Shown one piece after another: positions 1 through 11,108 of a stretch of 64,000 nt of DNA (within the stretch, counting starts at the first letter, position 1; every line of letters starts with the position of its first letter). The translations under genes and the position numbers were made by a program. The notes under the pieces are model-generated. The model saw only the letters and a program-made list of their open reading frames with translations. It was not told the origin of the DNA and did not search any database. The stretch comes from Delphinus delphis (lineage: Eukaryota; Chordata; Mammalia; Artiodactyla; Delphinidae), in NCBI RefSeq assembly GCF_949987515.2, contig NW_027192670.1, positions 248,001 through 312,000 on the forward strand, read 5' to 3'.

Positions 1-651
1 CATGGGAGTATATCTAGGGAAGTCTAAAAATCAACAAGACACAAGCACACCACAGTTTAGGGCTACTCTGTTTACAAGAACCTCAACTTCAGTACACCTT
101 AAATATCCCAGGAAAGAGAACAATGGATAAAGAAGATGTGGTACTTATGTACAATGGAATATCTCTTCACCATGAAATCAATGTAATAAGGCTAGTAGAA
201 GGATAAAGAGTGGATTTAGGTCCGATAATACTACTTGAAATAAGTCAAACAGAAAAAGAAACATATCATAAGATATCACTTATAGAGGGAGGGTAAATAT
301 GGCTGCACAAGAAATGAATTACAGAACAGAACAGTGTCTCACATTTAGAAAACACACTTATGTCAGCTTAAGGGGAAAGGAGAGGTGGGGTGATGCATAA
401 AACCAGAGTTTGAAATTAGCACAGATACCGTTCAATAAACCAAATAGGTATTAGACAAGATCTACACCTTGCTCAATGAACTGGCCTCAACACTCCCTAT
501 ACACCGCAGAGAAATATATCTGAGGAATAAGAATCTTAAAACCCATGTATTGATATATCTCCATAAGGGAATCAAGTGTGTGCAGAGCGGCACAAACACA
601 GCAGTGAAAAGGAGCTAAACCCCATTATAGAAATAAATTTTAAAAACAAAA
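1..651 (+). mobile_element. L1 retrotransposon 3' end with tail-like A-rich tract (in M0)
   Basis: The segment follows the order of artiodactyl L1 3' sequence: ggataaagaagatgtggtac near 125, gaaataagtcaaacagaaaa near 237, tatcataagatatcactt near 265, then the aaggggaaagg block near 369. It ends in an A-rich stretch at 631-651 (aaataaattttaaaaacaaa) that resembles an L1 3' terminus and tail. This is the only copy in the window where that end is present. No reading frame is open. Identification is from memory of L1 3' UTR consensus. Confidence 0.75.
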
Positions 652-774
652 CGCTGAAACAATGAAAGAGAGAAAAATTCTTACAAAATTCGCTCAGGGG
701 CTGTGATACAACCTGGATTGACCACATATAAACCCACAGCTGGATAAGACATAAGGCTGGACACTTGGGGCTGA
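608..774 (+). other. 167-bp segment present only in M0
   Basis: M0 aligns with M1 at a constant offset of 1,744 up to gcagtga (601-607) and at 1,577 from acaggattgg (774 on), so M0 has 167 bp more. A TGA lies at both joints (605-607 and 772-774), as expected for a deletion between 3-bp direct repeats in the ancestor of the short monomers. The first ~44 bp hold the L1 end and A-rich tract; the rest (652-774) is not recognised. Confidence 0.75.
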
Positions 775-1443
775 CAGGATTGGTGAGCTTTGGTGAGCAA
801 CTGCCGAAAGTTTAATGCAATACTTCATGCTACTCATTCCAAGGGTCCCAACACTCCAGGTTGAAGGGAATCTTCCTACAGCTAAACCATGCTTGGGAAA
901 CCCAGCGACTGGTATACCATATGATCGGGAAAGGTTTCTAAAACGCACCTCATTTTTCCTCTCCTGGGGCTCCGGATCGACATTCCAGCCACTTTACTAA
1001 CAACATCCCCACATGGAGTCAATGCCTTTAAGTTCTGGTATCGCACAGTCTGCAGTTAGTGCAGAGGATGAATGGGAATAGGGGGAACCAGTGAGGAACT
1101 AGCTGTAGCGGTTTCAATGGGCACATGTCACTCTAATATCACATCAGTAAGAAGAATTAACCAAAGGCACAGCAGGTGCCCCAGAAGAAAAATAGGGCTT
1201 CAAGGAATCCTGTGGTTATGGGGCAATACCACAAAAATAAGAGCTAAAAAATGGAGCTAAGGGCCACTGCAATTCAAAAACCTGCAGAGTTATAAAGGCC
1301 AACTATTTTTAAAAAATATATTGAGGTAAGGCTATGAAGAGGCATTGAAAGCAAGGCAGAATTGCAGGAAACCGATTTCAGGAGGTAGACTGGAATTGCA
1401 TTGAAAGCATATGAAGAGAGTCAGAAACTCGACAATGATGCAC
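652..1443 (+). other. Diverged copy of the unrecognised satellite block (M0)
   Basis: From 775 to about 1360 this matches the non-L1 half of the monomer with many substitutions and small indels; from about 1366 it is almost the core sequence. I see no gene, RNA gene or known transposon. Short open frames at 815-1000 and 1072-1260 are not conserved in other monomers and are chance. Confidence 0.6.
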
Positions 1444-1515
1444 TTGGCCAAAAAGGGCGTATGCGTTTTTTCCTGAATATATTCAGGAAAAAACGCATAC
1501 GCACTTTTTGGCCAA
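1444..1515. repeat. P1 palindrome, one mismatch
   Basis: In the edge monomer M0. Left arm has agggcg, right arm cgcact, so one pair fails. Its presence at the edge shows that the palindrome predates the core array. Confidence 0.92.
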
Positions 1516-1539
1516 CCAAGCAAGCTTGCAAAGGAAACC

Positions 1540-2351
1540 TGCACTACAATGAAGTCTCACTTCCACCTGGTCAAAAGGGCCATCTGAAAAAAGTGTAAAA
1601 TCCATAAAGGCACGACAGGCCATGGAGAACTGGGAGCCTTCTTATGCTGATGGGCGGGATGTAAATTGCCAACAGCCACTCTGGAGAAGTGTATGGTGTT
1701 TCCTGAAACATCTAAAAAACAAAGCAACAGAGCCTAGGGCACTTCCACTTATGGTCCTATAGCTTAGGGAAATTAAAATCAAAAAGACACAGCCACCCCA
1801 AAGTTTGGGACGCCTCCATTTACAAGAACCTCGTTTACCGTACAAGTTCAATATCACAGAAAGTGAGAAATGGATAAAGAACTTGAGGTACTTAGGTACA
1901 ATGCAGTATCACTCAGCAATGAAATCTATGTCATCAGGCCCTTAGCAGCATAATGAGTGGATTCAGGTATGATGATTCGATCTGAAATAAGTCACACAGA
2001 AAAGAAACATCATAAGGTATCACTAGTACACAGAATGTGAACTTGGCTACACATGAACTGAATTACAAAACAGAACAGTGTCTCAAGTTTAGAAAACCAA
2101 CTTATGCTTGCTTAAGGGGGAAGGTGAGTTGGGGTGCTGCATAAAACCAGAGATTGAAATGAGCACAGATAAAGTTCCTTAAGCCAAATATGGAATAGAC
2201 AAGAGCTACTCCTTGCTCAACGAAATGGACTCAACACCCCATATTAAACGCCTAAGAATGTACCTGACTAGTAAGTATCTTAAAACCTATGGATTGCTAT
2301 GTCTCCAAAAGAGAATCAAGCGTGTGTACAGGGGCATCAACGCAGCAGTGA
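1540..2351 (+). mobile_element. L1 ORF2 C-terminus / 3' UTR remnant across the M0-M1 junction
   Basis: First core-type copy of the L1 piece, running from the ORF2 C-terminal region just right of palindrome P1 to gcagtga at 2345-2351, where the 167 bp seen in M0 is missing. Frames are broken by stops. Between about 1430 and 1955 it is nearly the same as 6164-6690, including the rare cctccatttac and accgtacaag variants. Confidence 0.75.
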
Positions 2352-3216
2352 TAGGATTGGAGAGGTTCGGTGAGCAAATGAAACCTTTGAAGTCATATTG
2401 CATGGTACCCATTACACGGGTCTCAACTCTCCAGGTTTAAGGTATTCTTCCTTCAGCTAAAACATGCATGTGGAACGCAGAGTATGATCAACCATGTGAT
2501 GGGGAGACGTGTTCAAATATGTCTCAGTTTTCGTACCCTGGTACTCGGGTGCAACATTCCAGACGCTTACTAACACTCTCCCCAGTTGGAGAGTCAGTCC
2601 CTTTAACCTCCTGTTTGGCCCAGTTTGCAATTTCTGCGGAAGATGAACAGGAATAGCGAGAACCAATGAGAGACTAGCTGGAGGTGTCTGGACGGGCAAA
2701 TTTAACTCTCATTTCCCACCAGGAAGAGGAATTAACCAAAGGCTCAGCGTGCCGTGCCAGAACCAAATGAGGGCCTGAAGCCATCCTGCGGTGTTGCGGC
2801 CAGCTCACAAGAAAGCGAGTTGAAGAAAGGAGCTCAGGGGCACTGTAATTCACAAACCTGCAGAGTTATAAATGACAGCTATCATCCAAAATTAGACTGA
2901 AGTAAGGCTGCCAAGAGGACTTGAAAGCGGGGCAGCATTGCAGGAAACCGATTTCAGGAGGTAGACTGGAATTGCATTGAAAGCATAGGAAAAGAGGCAG
3001 AACGTCCACAATGATGCACTTGGCCAAAAAGGGCGTATGCGTTTTTTCCTGAATATATTCAGGAAAAAACGCATACGCCCTTTTTGGCCAACCAAGCAAG
3101 CTTGCAAAGGAAATCTGCACTACAATGAAGTCTCACTTCCCCCCGGTCAAAAGGGCCATCTGAAAAAAGTGTAAAATCCAGAAGGCAGGACAGGCCATGG
3201 AGAACTGGGAGCCTTC
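1642..3216 (+). repeat. Satellite monomer M1 (1,575 bp)
   Basis: First complete monomer. It shares old variants with the right edge (acacatgaactg near 2050, cataaggtatcac near 2011, gggggaagg near 2116). Start region is a near twin of M4. Ends with perfect palindrome P2. Confidence 0.9.
3020..3091. repeat. P2 palindrome, perfect 72 bp
   Basis: All 36 pairs match; no spacer. Centre is gaatatattc. The adjacent gcaagcttgc to the right is itself a 10-bp palindrome. Confidence 0.95.
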
Positions 3217-4795
3217 TTATGCTGATGGGCGGGATGTAAATTGCCAACAACCACTCCGGAGAAGTGTATGGTGTTTCCTGAAACATCTAAAAAACAAAGG
3301 AACAGAGCCTAGGGCACTTCCACTTATGGTCCTATAGCTTAGGGAAATTAAAATCAAAAAGACACAGCCACCCCAAAGTTTGGAATGGCTCTGTTTACAA
3401 GAACCTCGTTTACAGTACAAGTTCAACATCGCAGAAAGTGAAAAATGGATAAAGAAGTTGTGGTATTTACTTACAAAGCAATATCACTCAGCAATGAAAT
3501 CTGTGTCATCAGGCCCTTAGCAGCACAATGAGTGGATTCAGGTATGATGATTCTAACTGAAATAAGTCACACAGAAAAAGAAACATCATAAGATATCAGT
3601 AATACACGGAATGTAAACTTGGCTACACAGGAAATGAATTACAGACCAGAACAGGGTCTCAAATTTAGAAAACCAACTTATGCTTGCTTAAGGGTAAAGG
3701 TTAGTTGGGGTGCTGCATAAAACCAGAGATTGAAATGAGCATAGATAAAGTTCCTTAAGCCTAATATGGAATAGACAAGATCTACTCCTTGCTCAACGAA
3801 ATGGACTCAACACCGCATATTAAACGCCTAAGAATGTACCTGTCTAGTAAGTATCTTAAAACCTATGGATTGCTATGTCTCCGAAAGAGAATCAAGCATG
3901 TGTATAGGGGCATAAACGCAGCAGTGATAGGATTGGAGAGGTTCGTGAGCAAATGAAGACCCTTTGAAGTCATATTGCATGGTACCCATTCCACGGGTCT
4001 CAACTCTCCAGGTTTAAGGTATTCTTCCTTCAGCTAAAACATGCATGTGGAACCCAGAGTATGATCAACCATGTGAACGGGAGATGTGTTCAAATATGTC
4101 TCAGTTTTCCTCCCCTGGTACTCGGGTGCAACATTCCAGACGCTTTACTAACACTCTCCCGACTTGGAGAGTCAGTGCCTTTAACCTCCTGTTTGGCCCA
4201 GTTTGCAATTTCTGCGGAAGATGAACAGGAATAGCGAGAACCAATGAGAGGCTAGCTGGAGGTGTCTGAACGGGCAAATTTAACTCTCATTTCCCACCAG
4301 GAAGAGGAATTAACCAAAGGCTCAGCGTGCCGGGCCGGAACCAGATTAGGGCCTGAAGCCATCCTGCGGTGTTGCGGCCAGCTCACAAGAAAGCGAGTTG
4401 AAGAAAGGAGCTCAGGGGCACTGTAATTCACAAACCTGCAGAGTTATAAATGACAGCTATCGTCCAAAAATAGACTGAAGTAAGGCTGCCAAGAGGACTT
4501 GAAAGCGGGGCAGAATTGCAGGAAACCGATTTCAGGAGGTAGACTGAAATTGCATTGAAAGCATAGGAAAAGAGGCAGAACGTCCACAATGATGCACTTG
4601 GCCAAAAAGGGTGTATGCGTTTTTTCCTGAATATATTCAGGAAAAAACGCATACGCTCTTTTTGGCCAACCAAGCAAGCTTGCAAAGGAAATCTGCACTA
4701 CAATGAAGTCTCACTTCCCCCCGGTCAAAAGGGCCATCTGAAAAAAGTGTAAAATCCAGAAAGGCAGGACAGGCCATGGAGAACTGGGAGCCTTG
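3217..4795 (+). repeat. Satellite monomer M2 (1,579 bp)
   Basis: Core-type monomer; lacks the early-edge variants of M1 in its L1 part. One G is missing in gaggttcgtgagc near 3942. Contains P3 with two arm mismatches. Confidence 0.9.
4598..4669. repeat. P3 palindrome, two mismatches
   Basis: Left arm gggtgtatg, right arm catacgctct: two different positions are hit, one in each arm. Confidence 0.93.
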
Positions 4796-6375
4796 TTATG
4801 CTGATGGGCGGGTTGTAAATTGCCAACAACCACTAGGGAGAAGTGTATGGTGTTTCCTGAAACATCGAAAAAACAAAGCAACAGAGCCTAGGGCACTTCC
4901 ACTTATGGTCATATAGCTTAGGGAATTTAAAATCAAAAAGACACAGCCACCCCAAAGTTTGGAACGGCTCTGTTTACAAGAACCTCGTTTACAGTACAAG
5001 TTCAACATCGCAGAAAGTGAAAAATCGATAAAGAAGTTGTGGTATTTACTTACAAAGCAATATCACTCAGCAATGAAATCTGTGTCATCAGGCCCTTAGC
5101 AGCACAATGAGTGGATTCAGGTATGATGATTCTAACTGAAATAAGTCACACAGAAAAAGAAACATCATAAGATATCAGTAATACACGGAATGTAAACTTG
5201 GCTACACAGGAACTGAATTACAGAACAGAACAGGGTCTCAAATTTAGAAAACCAACTTATGCTTGCTTAAGGGGGAAGGTGAGTTGGGGTGCTGCATAAA
5301 ACCAGAGATTGAAATGAGCACAGATAAAGTTCCTTAAGCCAAATATGGAATAGACAAGAGCTACTCCTTGCTCAACGAAATGGACTCAACACCGCATATT
5401 AAACGCCTAAGAATGTACCAGACTAGTAAGTATCTTAAAACCTATGGATTGCTATGTCTCCGAAAGAGAATCAAGCATGTGTACAGGGGCATAAACGCAG
5501 CAGTGATAGGATTGGAGAGGTTCGGTGAGCAAATGAAGACCCTTTGAAGTCATATTGCATGGTACCCATTCCACGGGTTTCAACTACCCACGTTTTAGGT
5601 ATTCTTCCTTCAGCTAAAACATGCATGTGGAACCCAGAGTATGATCAACCATGTGATCGGGAGACGTGTTCAAATATGTCTCAGTTTTCGTACCCTGTTA
5701 CTCGGGTGCAACATTCCAGACGCTTTACTAACACTCTCCCCACTTGGAGAGTCAGTCCCTTTAACCTCCTGTTTGGCCCAGTTTGCAATTTCTGCGGAAG
5801 ATGAACAGGAATAGTGAGAACCAATGAGAGACTAGCTGGAGGTGTCTGGACGGGCAAATTTAACTATCATTTCCCACCAGGAAGAGGAATTAACCAAAGG
5901 CTCAGCGTGCCGTGCCGGAACAAGATTAGGGCCTGAAGCCATCCTGCGGTGTTGCGGCCAGCTCACAAGAAAGTGAGTTGAAGAAAGGAGCTCAGGGTCA
6001 CTGTAATTCACAAACCTGCAGAGTTATAAATGACAGCTATCGTCCAAAAATAGACTGAAGTAAGGCTGCCAAGAGGACTTGAAAGCGGGGCAGAATTGCA
6101 GGAAACCGATTTCAGGAGGTAGACTGGAATTGCATTGAAAGCATAGGAAAAGAGGCAGAACGTCCACAATGATGCACTTGGCCAAAAAGGGCGTATGCGT
6201 TTTTTCCTGAATATATTCAGGAAAAAACGCATACGCACTTTTTGGCCAACCAAGCAAGCTTGCAAAGGAAACCTGCACTACAATGAAGTCTCACTTCCAC
6301 CTGGTCAAAAGGGCCATCTGAAAAAATTGTAAAATCCATAAAGGCACGACAGGCCATGGAGAACTGGGAGCCTTC
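4796..6375 (+). repeat. Satellite monomer M3 (1,580 bp)
   Basis: Private change aaatcgataaag near 5023 in the L1 part. Its end (from about 6164) starts a tract shared with the M0-M1 junction (cacttccacctgg, aaatccataaaggcacgac). Contains P4. Confidence 0.9.
6178..6249. repeat. P4 palindrome, one mismatch
   Basis: Right arm cgcact, as in P1. Confidence 0.93.
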
Positions 6376-7954
6376 TTATGCTGATGGGCGGGATGTAAAT
6401 TGCCAACAGCCACTCTGGAGAAGTGTATGGTGTTTCCTGAAACATCTAAAAAACAAAGCAACAGAGCCTAGGGCACTTCCACTTATGGTCCTATAGCTTA
6501 GGGAAATTAAAATCAAAAAGACACAGCCACCCCAAAGTTTGGGACGCCTCCATTTACAAGAACCTCGTTTACCGTACAAGTTCAATATCACAGAAAGTGA
6601 AAAATGGATAAAGAACTTGAGGTACTTAGGTACAATGCAGTATCACTCAGCAATGAAATCTATGTCATCAGGCCCTTAGCAGCATAATGAGTGGATTCAG
6701 GTACGATGATTCTAACTGAACTAAGTCACACAGAAAAAGAAACATCATAAGATATCACTAATACACGGAATGTAAACTTGGCTACACAGGAACTGAATTA
6801 CAGAACAGAACAGGGTCTCAAATTTAGAAAATCAACTTATGCTTGCTTAAGGGTAAAGGTGAGTTGGGGTGCTGCATAAAACCAGAGATTGAAATGAGCA
6901 CAGATAAAGTTCCTTAAGTCCAATATGGAATAGACCAGAGCTACTCCTTGCTCAACGAAATGGACTCAACACCGCATATTAAACGCCTAAGAATGTACCT
7001 GACTAGTAAGTATCGTAAAACCTATGGATTGCTATGTCTCCAAAAGAGAATCAAGCATGTGTACAGGGGCATAAACGCAGCAGTGATAGGATTGGAAAGA
7101 TTCGGTGAGCAAATGAAGACCCTTTGAAGTCATATTGCATGGTACCCATTACACGGGTCTCAACTCTCCAGGTTTAAGGTATTCTTCCTTCAGCTAAAAC
7201 ATGCATGTGGAACCCAAGTATGATCAACCATGTGAACGGGAGACGTGTTCAAATATGTCTCAGTTTTCCTCCCCTGGTACTCGGGTGCAACATTCCAGAC
7301 GCTTTACTAACACTCTCCCCACTTGGAGAGTCAGCGCCTTTAACCTCCTGTTTGGCCCAGTTTGCAATTTCTGCGGAAGATGAACAGGAATAGCGAGAAC
7401 CAATGAGAGGCTAGCTGGAGGTGTCTGGACGGGCAAATTTAACTCTCATTTCCCACCAGGAAGAGGAAATAACCAAAGGCTCAGCGTGCCGTACCGGAAC
7501 CAGATTAGGGCCTGAAGCCATCCTGCGGTGTTGCGGCCAGCTCAAAAGAAAGCGAGTTGAACAAAGCAGCTCAGGGGCACTGTAATTCACAAACCTGCAG
7601 AGTTATAAATGACAGCTATCGTCCAAAAATAGACTGAAGTAAGGTTGCCAAGAGGACTTGAAAGCGGGGCAGAATTGCAGGAAACCGATTTCAGGAGGTA
7701 GACTGGAATTGCATTGAAAGCATAGGAAAAGAGGCAGAACGTCCACAATGATGCACTTGGCCAAAAAGGGCGTATGCGTTTTGTCCTGAATATATTCAGG
7801 AAAAAACGCATACGCCCTTTTTGGCCAACCAAGCAAGCTTGCAAAGGAAATCTGCACTACAATGAAGTCTCACTTCCCCCTGGTCAAAAGGGCCATCTGA
7901 AAAAAGTGTAAAATCCAGAAAGGCAGGACAGGCCATGGAGAACTGGGAGCCTTG
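6376..7954 (+). repeat. Satellite monomer M4 (1,579 bp)
   Basis: First ~315 bp match M1, 4,734 bp upstream (gacgcctccatttac, gaacttgaggtac). The rest is core type. Its palindrome P5 carries T to G in the left arm only. Confidence 0.9.
7757..7828. repeat. P5 palindrome, one mismatch (left arm T to G)
   Basis: Left arm ttttgtcc, right arm still ggaaaaaa. This is the one-sided state of the change seen in both arms in P12, P17 and P21. Confidence 0.94.
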
Positions 7955-8345
7955 TTATGCTGATGGGAGGGATGTAAATTGCCAACAGACACTCTGGAGA
8001 AGTGTATGGTGTTTCCTGAAACATCTAAAAAACAAAGCAACAGAACCTAGGGCACTTCCACTTATGGTCCTATAGCTTAGGGAAATTAAAATCAAAAAGA
8101 CACAGCCACCCCAAAGTTTGGGACGCCTCTGTTTACAAGAACCTCGTTTACAGTACAAGTTCAACATCGCAGAAAGTGAAAAATGGATAAAGAAGTTGTG
8201 GTATTTACTTACAAAGCAATATCACTCAGCAATGAAATCTGTGGCATCATGCCCTTAGCAGCACAATGAGTGGATTCAGGTATGATGATTCTAACTGAAG
8301 TAAGTCACACAGAAAAAGAAACATCATAAGATATCAGTAATACAT
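7850..8345 (+). pseudogene. L1 ORF2 C-terminal coding remnant (broken)
   Basis: One + frame at 7853-7894 reads TTMKSHFPLVKRAI then a stop; this resembles the conserved ...TPVRMAI... stretch near the L1 ORF2 C-terminus. Another frame at 7974-8027 reads VNCQQTLWRSVWCFLKHL, like the tryptophan-rich segment after the ORF2 C-terminal cysteine motif. A TAG follows at 8071-8073. Two frames and several stops show that it is dead. Minus-strand open frames of 70-85 codons over the same place are antisense shadows. The same remnant occurs in every monomer. Confidence 0.75.
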
Positions 8346-8665
8346 GGAATGTAAACTTGGCTACACAGGAACTGAATTACTGAACAGAACAGGGTCTCAA
8401 ATTTAGAAAAACAACTTATGCTTGCTTAAGGGTAAAGGTGAGTTGGGGTGCTGCATAAAACCAGAGATTGAAATGAGCACAGATAAAGTTCCTTAAGCCA
8501 AATATGGAATAGACAAGAGCTACTCCTTGCTCAACGAAATGGACTCAACACCGCATATTAAACGCCTAAGAATGTACCTGACTTGTAAGTATCTTAAAAC
8601 CTATGGATTGCTATGTCTCCAAAAGAGAATCAAGCATGTGTACAGGGGCATAAACGCAGCAGTGA
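7850..8665 (+). mobile_element. L1 3' end remnant, reference copy
   Basis: Typical of the L1-derived half of every monomer (about 815 bp). Order: ORF2 C-terminus (7850 to ~8345), then 3' UTR-like sequence with gaaacatcataagatatc, aaaacaacttatgcttgc and cttaaaacctatgg blocks. Compared with M0 it stops at gcagtga and lacks the L1 terminus and A tail. It lies on the + strand, the same in all monomers. It was part of the founding monomer and is not a set of independent insertions, because both ends are at the same place in each copy. Confidence 0.8.
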
Positions 8666-9335
8666 TAGGATTGGAGAGGTTCGGTGAGCAAATGAAGACC
8701 CTTTGAAGTCATATTGCATGGTACCCATTCCACGGGTTTCAACTACCCAGGTTTAAGGTATTCTTCCTTCAGCTAAAACATGCATGTGGAACCTAGAGTA
8801 TGATCAACCATGTGATCGGGAGACGTGTTCAAATATGTCTCAGTTTTCCTCCCCTGGTACTCGGGTGCAACATTCCAGACGCTTTACTAACACTCTCCCC
8901 ACTTGGAGAGTCAGTCCCTTTAACCTAATGTTTGGCCCAGTTTGCAATTTCTGCGGAAGATGAACAGGAATAGCGAGAACCAATGAGAGGCTAGCTGGAG
9001 GTGTCTGGACGGGCAAATTTAACTCTCATTTCCCACCAGGAAGAGGAATTAACCAAAGGCTCAGCATGCCGGGCCGGAACCAGATTAGGCCTGAAGCCAT
9101 CCTGCGGTGTTGCGGCCAGGTCACAAGAAAGCGAGTTGAAGAAAGGAGCTCAGGGGCACTGTAATTCACAAACCTGCAGAGTTATAAATGACAGCTATCG
9201 TCCAAAAATAGACTGAAGTAAGGCTGCCAAGAGGACTTGAAAGCGGGGCAGAATTGCAGGAAACCGATTTCAGGAGGTAGACTGGAATTGCATTGAAAGC
9301 ATAGGAAAAGAGGCAGAACGTCCACAATGATGCAC
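8666..9335 (+). other. Unrecognised ~670-bp satellite block, reference copy
   Basis: The part of the monomer between the L1 remnant and the palindrome. It carries an ggaccaa-type GC-rich portion around the tgcggtgttgcggcc motif (9100-9118) and a ttataaatga motif (9181), but no frame conserved between monomers, no tRNA or SINE box that I recognise, and no target-site duplication. Small frameshifts differ from copy to copy, which argues against coding. Confidence 0.6.
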
Positions 9336-9407
9336 TTGGCCAAAAAGGGCCTATGCGTTTTTTCCTGAATATATTCAGGAAAAAACGCATACGCCCGTTT
9401 TGGCCAA
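9336..9407. repeat. P6 palindrome, two mismatches
   Basis: Left arm gggcctatg, right arm cgcccgtttt: two private changes. Confidence 0.92.
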
Positions 9408-9533
9408 CCAAGCAAGCTTGCAAAGGAAATCTGCACTACAATGAAGTCTCACTTCCCCCCGGTCAAAAGGGCCATCTGAAAAAAGTGTAAAATCCAGAAA
9501 GGCAGGACAGGCCATGGAGAACTGGGAGCCTTG

Positions 9534-11108
9534 TTATGCTGATGGGCGGGATGTAAATTGCCAACAGACACTCGGGAGAAGTGTATGGTGTTTCCTGAAA
9601 CATCTAAAAAACAAAGCAACAGAGCCTAGGGAACTGCCACTTATGGTCCTATAGCTTAGGGAAATTAAAATGAAAAAGACACAGCCACCCCAAAGTTTGG
9701 GACGCCTCTGTTTACAAGAACCTCGTTTACAGTACAAGTTCAACATCGCAGAAAGTGAAAAATGGATAAAGTTGTGGTATTTACTTACAAAGCAATATCA
9801 CTCAGCAATGAAATCTATGTCATCAGGCCCTTAGCATCACAATGAGTGGATTCAGCTATGATGATTCTAACTGAACTAAGTCACACAGAAAAAGAAACAT
9901 CATAAGATATCAGTAATACACGGAATGTAAACTTGGCTACACAGGAACTGAATTACAGAACAGAACAGGGTCTCAAATTTAGAAAACCAACTTATGCTTG
10001 CTTAAGGGTAAAGGTGAGTTGGGGTGCTGCATAAAACCAGAGATTGAAATGAGCACAGATAAAGTTCCTTAAGTCAAATATGGAATAGACAAGAGCTACT
10101 CCTTGCTCAACGAAATGGACTCAACACCGCATATTAAACGCCTAAGAATGTACCTGACTTTAAGTATCGTAAAACCTATGGATTGCTATGTCTCCAAAAG
10201 AGAATCAAGCATGTGTACAGGGGCATAAACGCAGCAGTGATAGGATTGGAGAGATTCGGTGAGCAAATGAAGACCCTTTGAATTCATATTGCATGGTACC
10301 CATTACACGGGTCTCAACTCTCCAGGTTTAAGGTATTCTTCCTTCAGCTAAAACATGCATGTGGAACCCAAGTATGATCAACCATGTGAACGGGAGACGT
10401 GTTCAAATATGTCTCAGTTTTCCTCCCCTGGTACTCGGGTGCAACATTCCAGACGCTTTACTAACACTCTCCCCACTTGGAGAGTCAGCGCCTTTAACCT
10501 CCTGTTTGGCCCAGTTTTCAATTTCTGCGGAAGATGAACAGGAATAGGGAGAACCAATGAGAGGCTAGCTGGAGGTGTCTGGACGGGCAAATTTAACTCT
10601 CATTTCCCACCAGGAAGAGGAAATAACCAAAGGCTCAGCGTGCCGTACCGGAACCAGATTAGGGCCTGAAGCCATCCTGCGGTGTTGCGGCCAGCTCAAA
10701 AGAAAGCGAGTTGAACAAAGCAGCTCACCGGCACTGTAATTCACAAACCTGCAGAGTTATAAATGACAGCTATCGTCCAAAAATAGACTGAAGTAAGGCT
10801 GCCAAGAGGACTTGAAAGCGGGGCAGAATTGCAGGAAACCGATTTCAGGAGGTAGACTGGAATTGCATTGAAAGCATAGGAAAAGAGGCAGAACGTCCAC
10901 AATGATGCACTTGGCCAAAAAGGGCGTATGCGTTTTTTCCTGAATATATTCAGGAAAAAACGCATACGCCCTTTTTGGCCAACCAAGCAAGCTTGCAAAG
11001 GAAACCTGCACTACAATGAAGTCTCACTTCCCCCCGGTCAAAAGGGCCATCTGAAAAAAGTGTAAAATCCAGAAAGGCAGGACAGGCCATGGAGAACTGG
11101 GAGCCTTG
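9534..11108 (+). repeat. Satellite monomer M6 (1,575 bp)
   Basis: Short by four bases: a 3-bp loss in ggataaagttgtgg near 9765 and a 1-bp loss in cctgactttaag near 10154. Contains perfect palindrome P7. Confidence 0.9.
10911..10982. repeat. P7 palindrome, perfect
   Basis: All 36 pairs match, gggcg/cgccc state. Confidence 0.95.

Larger units (their letters stand above)
1..1641 (+). repeat. M0, diverged left-edge monomer, long form
   Basis: Aligns with the array monomer from about offset 106 to its end, but with many substitutions up to about 1360; beyond that it becomes nearly identical to the core array. The distance from its aatggataaag (122) to the next one (1869) is 1,747 bp, against 1,579 in the core, because it keeps an extra 167 bp. 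This is close to the ~1,750-bp length I recall for non-delphinid cetaceans, so it is probably an ancestral-form monomer kept at the array edge. Confidence 0.8.
7955..9533 (+). repeat. Satellite monomer M5 (1,579 bp)
   Basis: Carries ttaacctaatg near 8920, a change otherwise seen only in M22 (35761). One G is missing in attaggcctgaag near 9086. Contains P6 with two mismatches. Confidence 0.9.

Noticed and set aside
608..774. 167-bp segment as a fresh insertion of a separate element in M0
   Set aside because: It has no clear terminal repeats; its first part continues the L1 3' end up to an A-rich tract, which fits retention in M0 and deletion in the core better. Insertion is not formally excluded.
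1444..1515. Palindrome as a bacterial terminator, viral hairpin end or CRISPR-type repeat
   Set aside because: It sits in a vertebrate-type satellite with L1 sequence; spacing is ~1.58 kb, far beyond a CRISPR array, and there are no viral or prokaryotic genes. A mariner-like foldback element explains it better.
8680..8700. CENP-B box (centromere protein site) in the monomer
   Set aside because: I looked for TTCG followed at the right distance by A and CGGG on both strands. The ttcggtgagcaaatg and cgggagacg motifs do not fit the core pattern. A centromere role cannot be claimed from this sequence.
9178..9190. TATA-like gttataaatga and a GC box (gggcggg near offset 8) as satellite promoter
   Set aside because: Short motifs expected by chance, not suitably arranged together, and the gggcggg comes from degenerate L1 coding sequence. 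No support for transcription.
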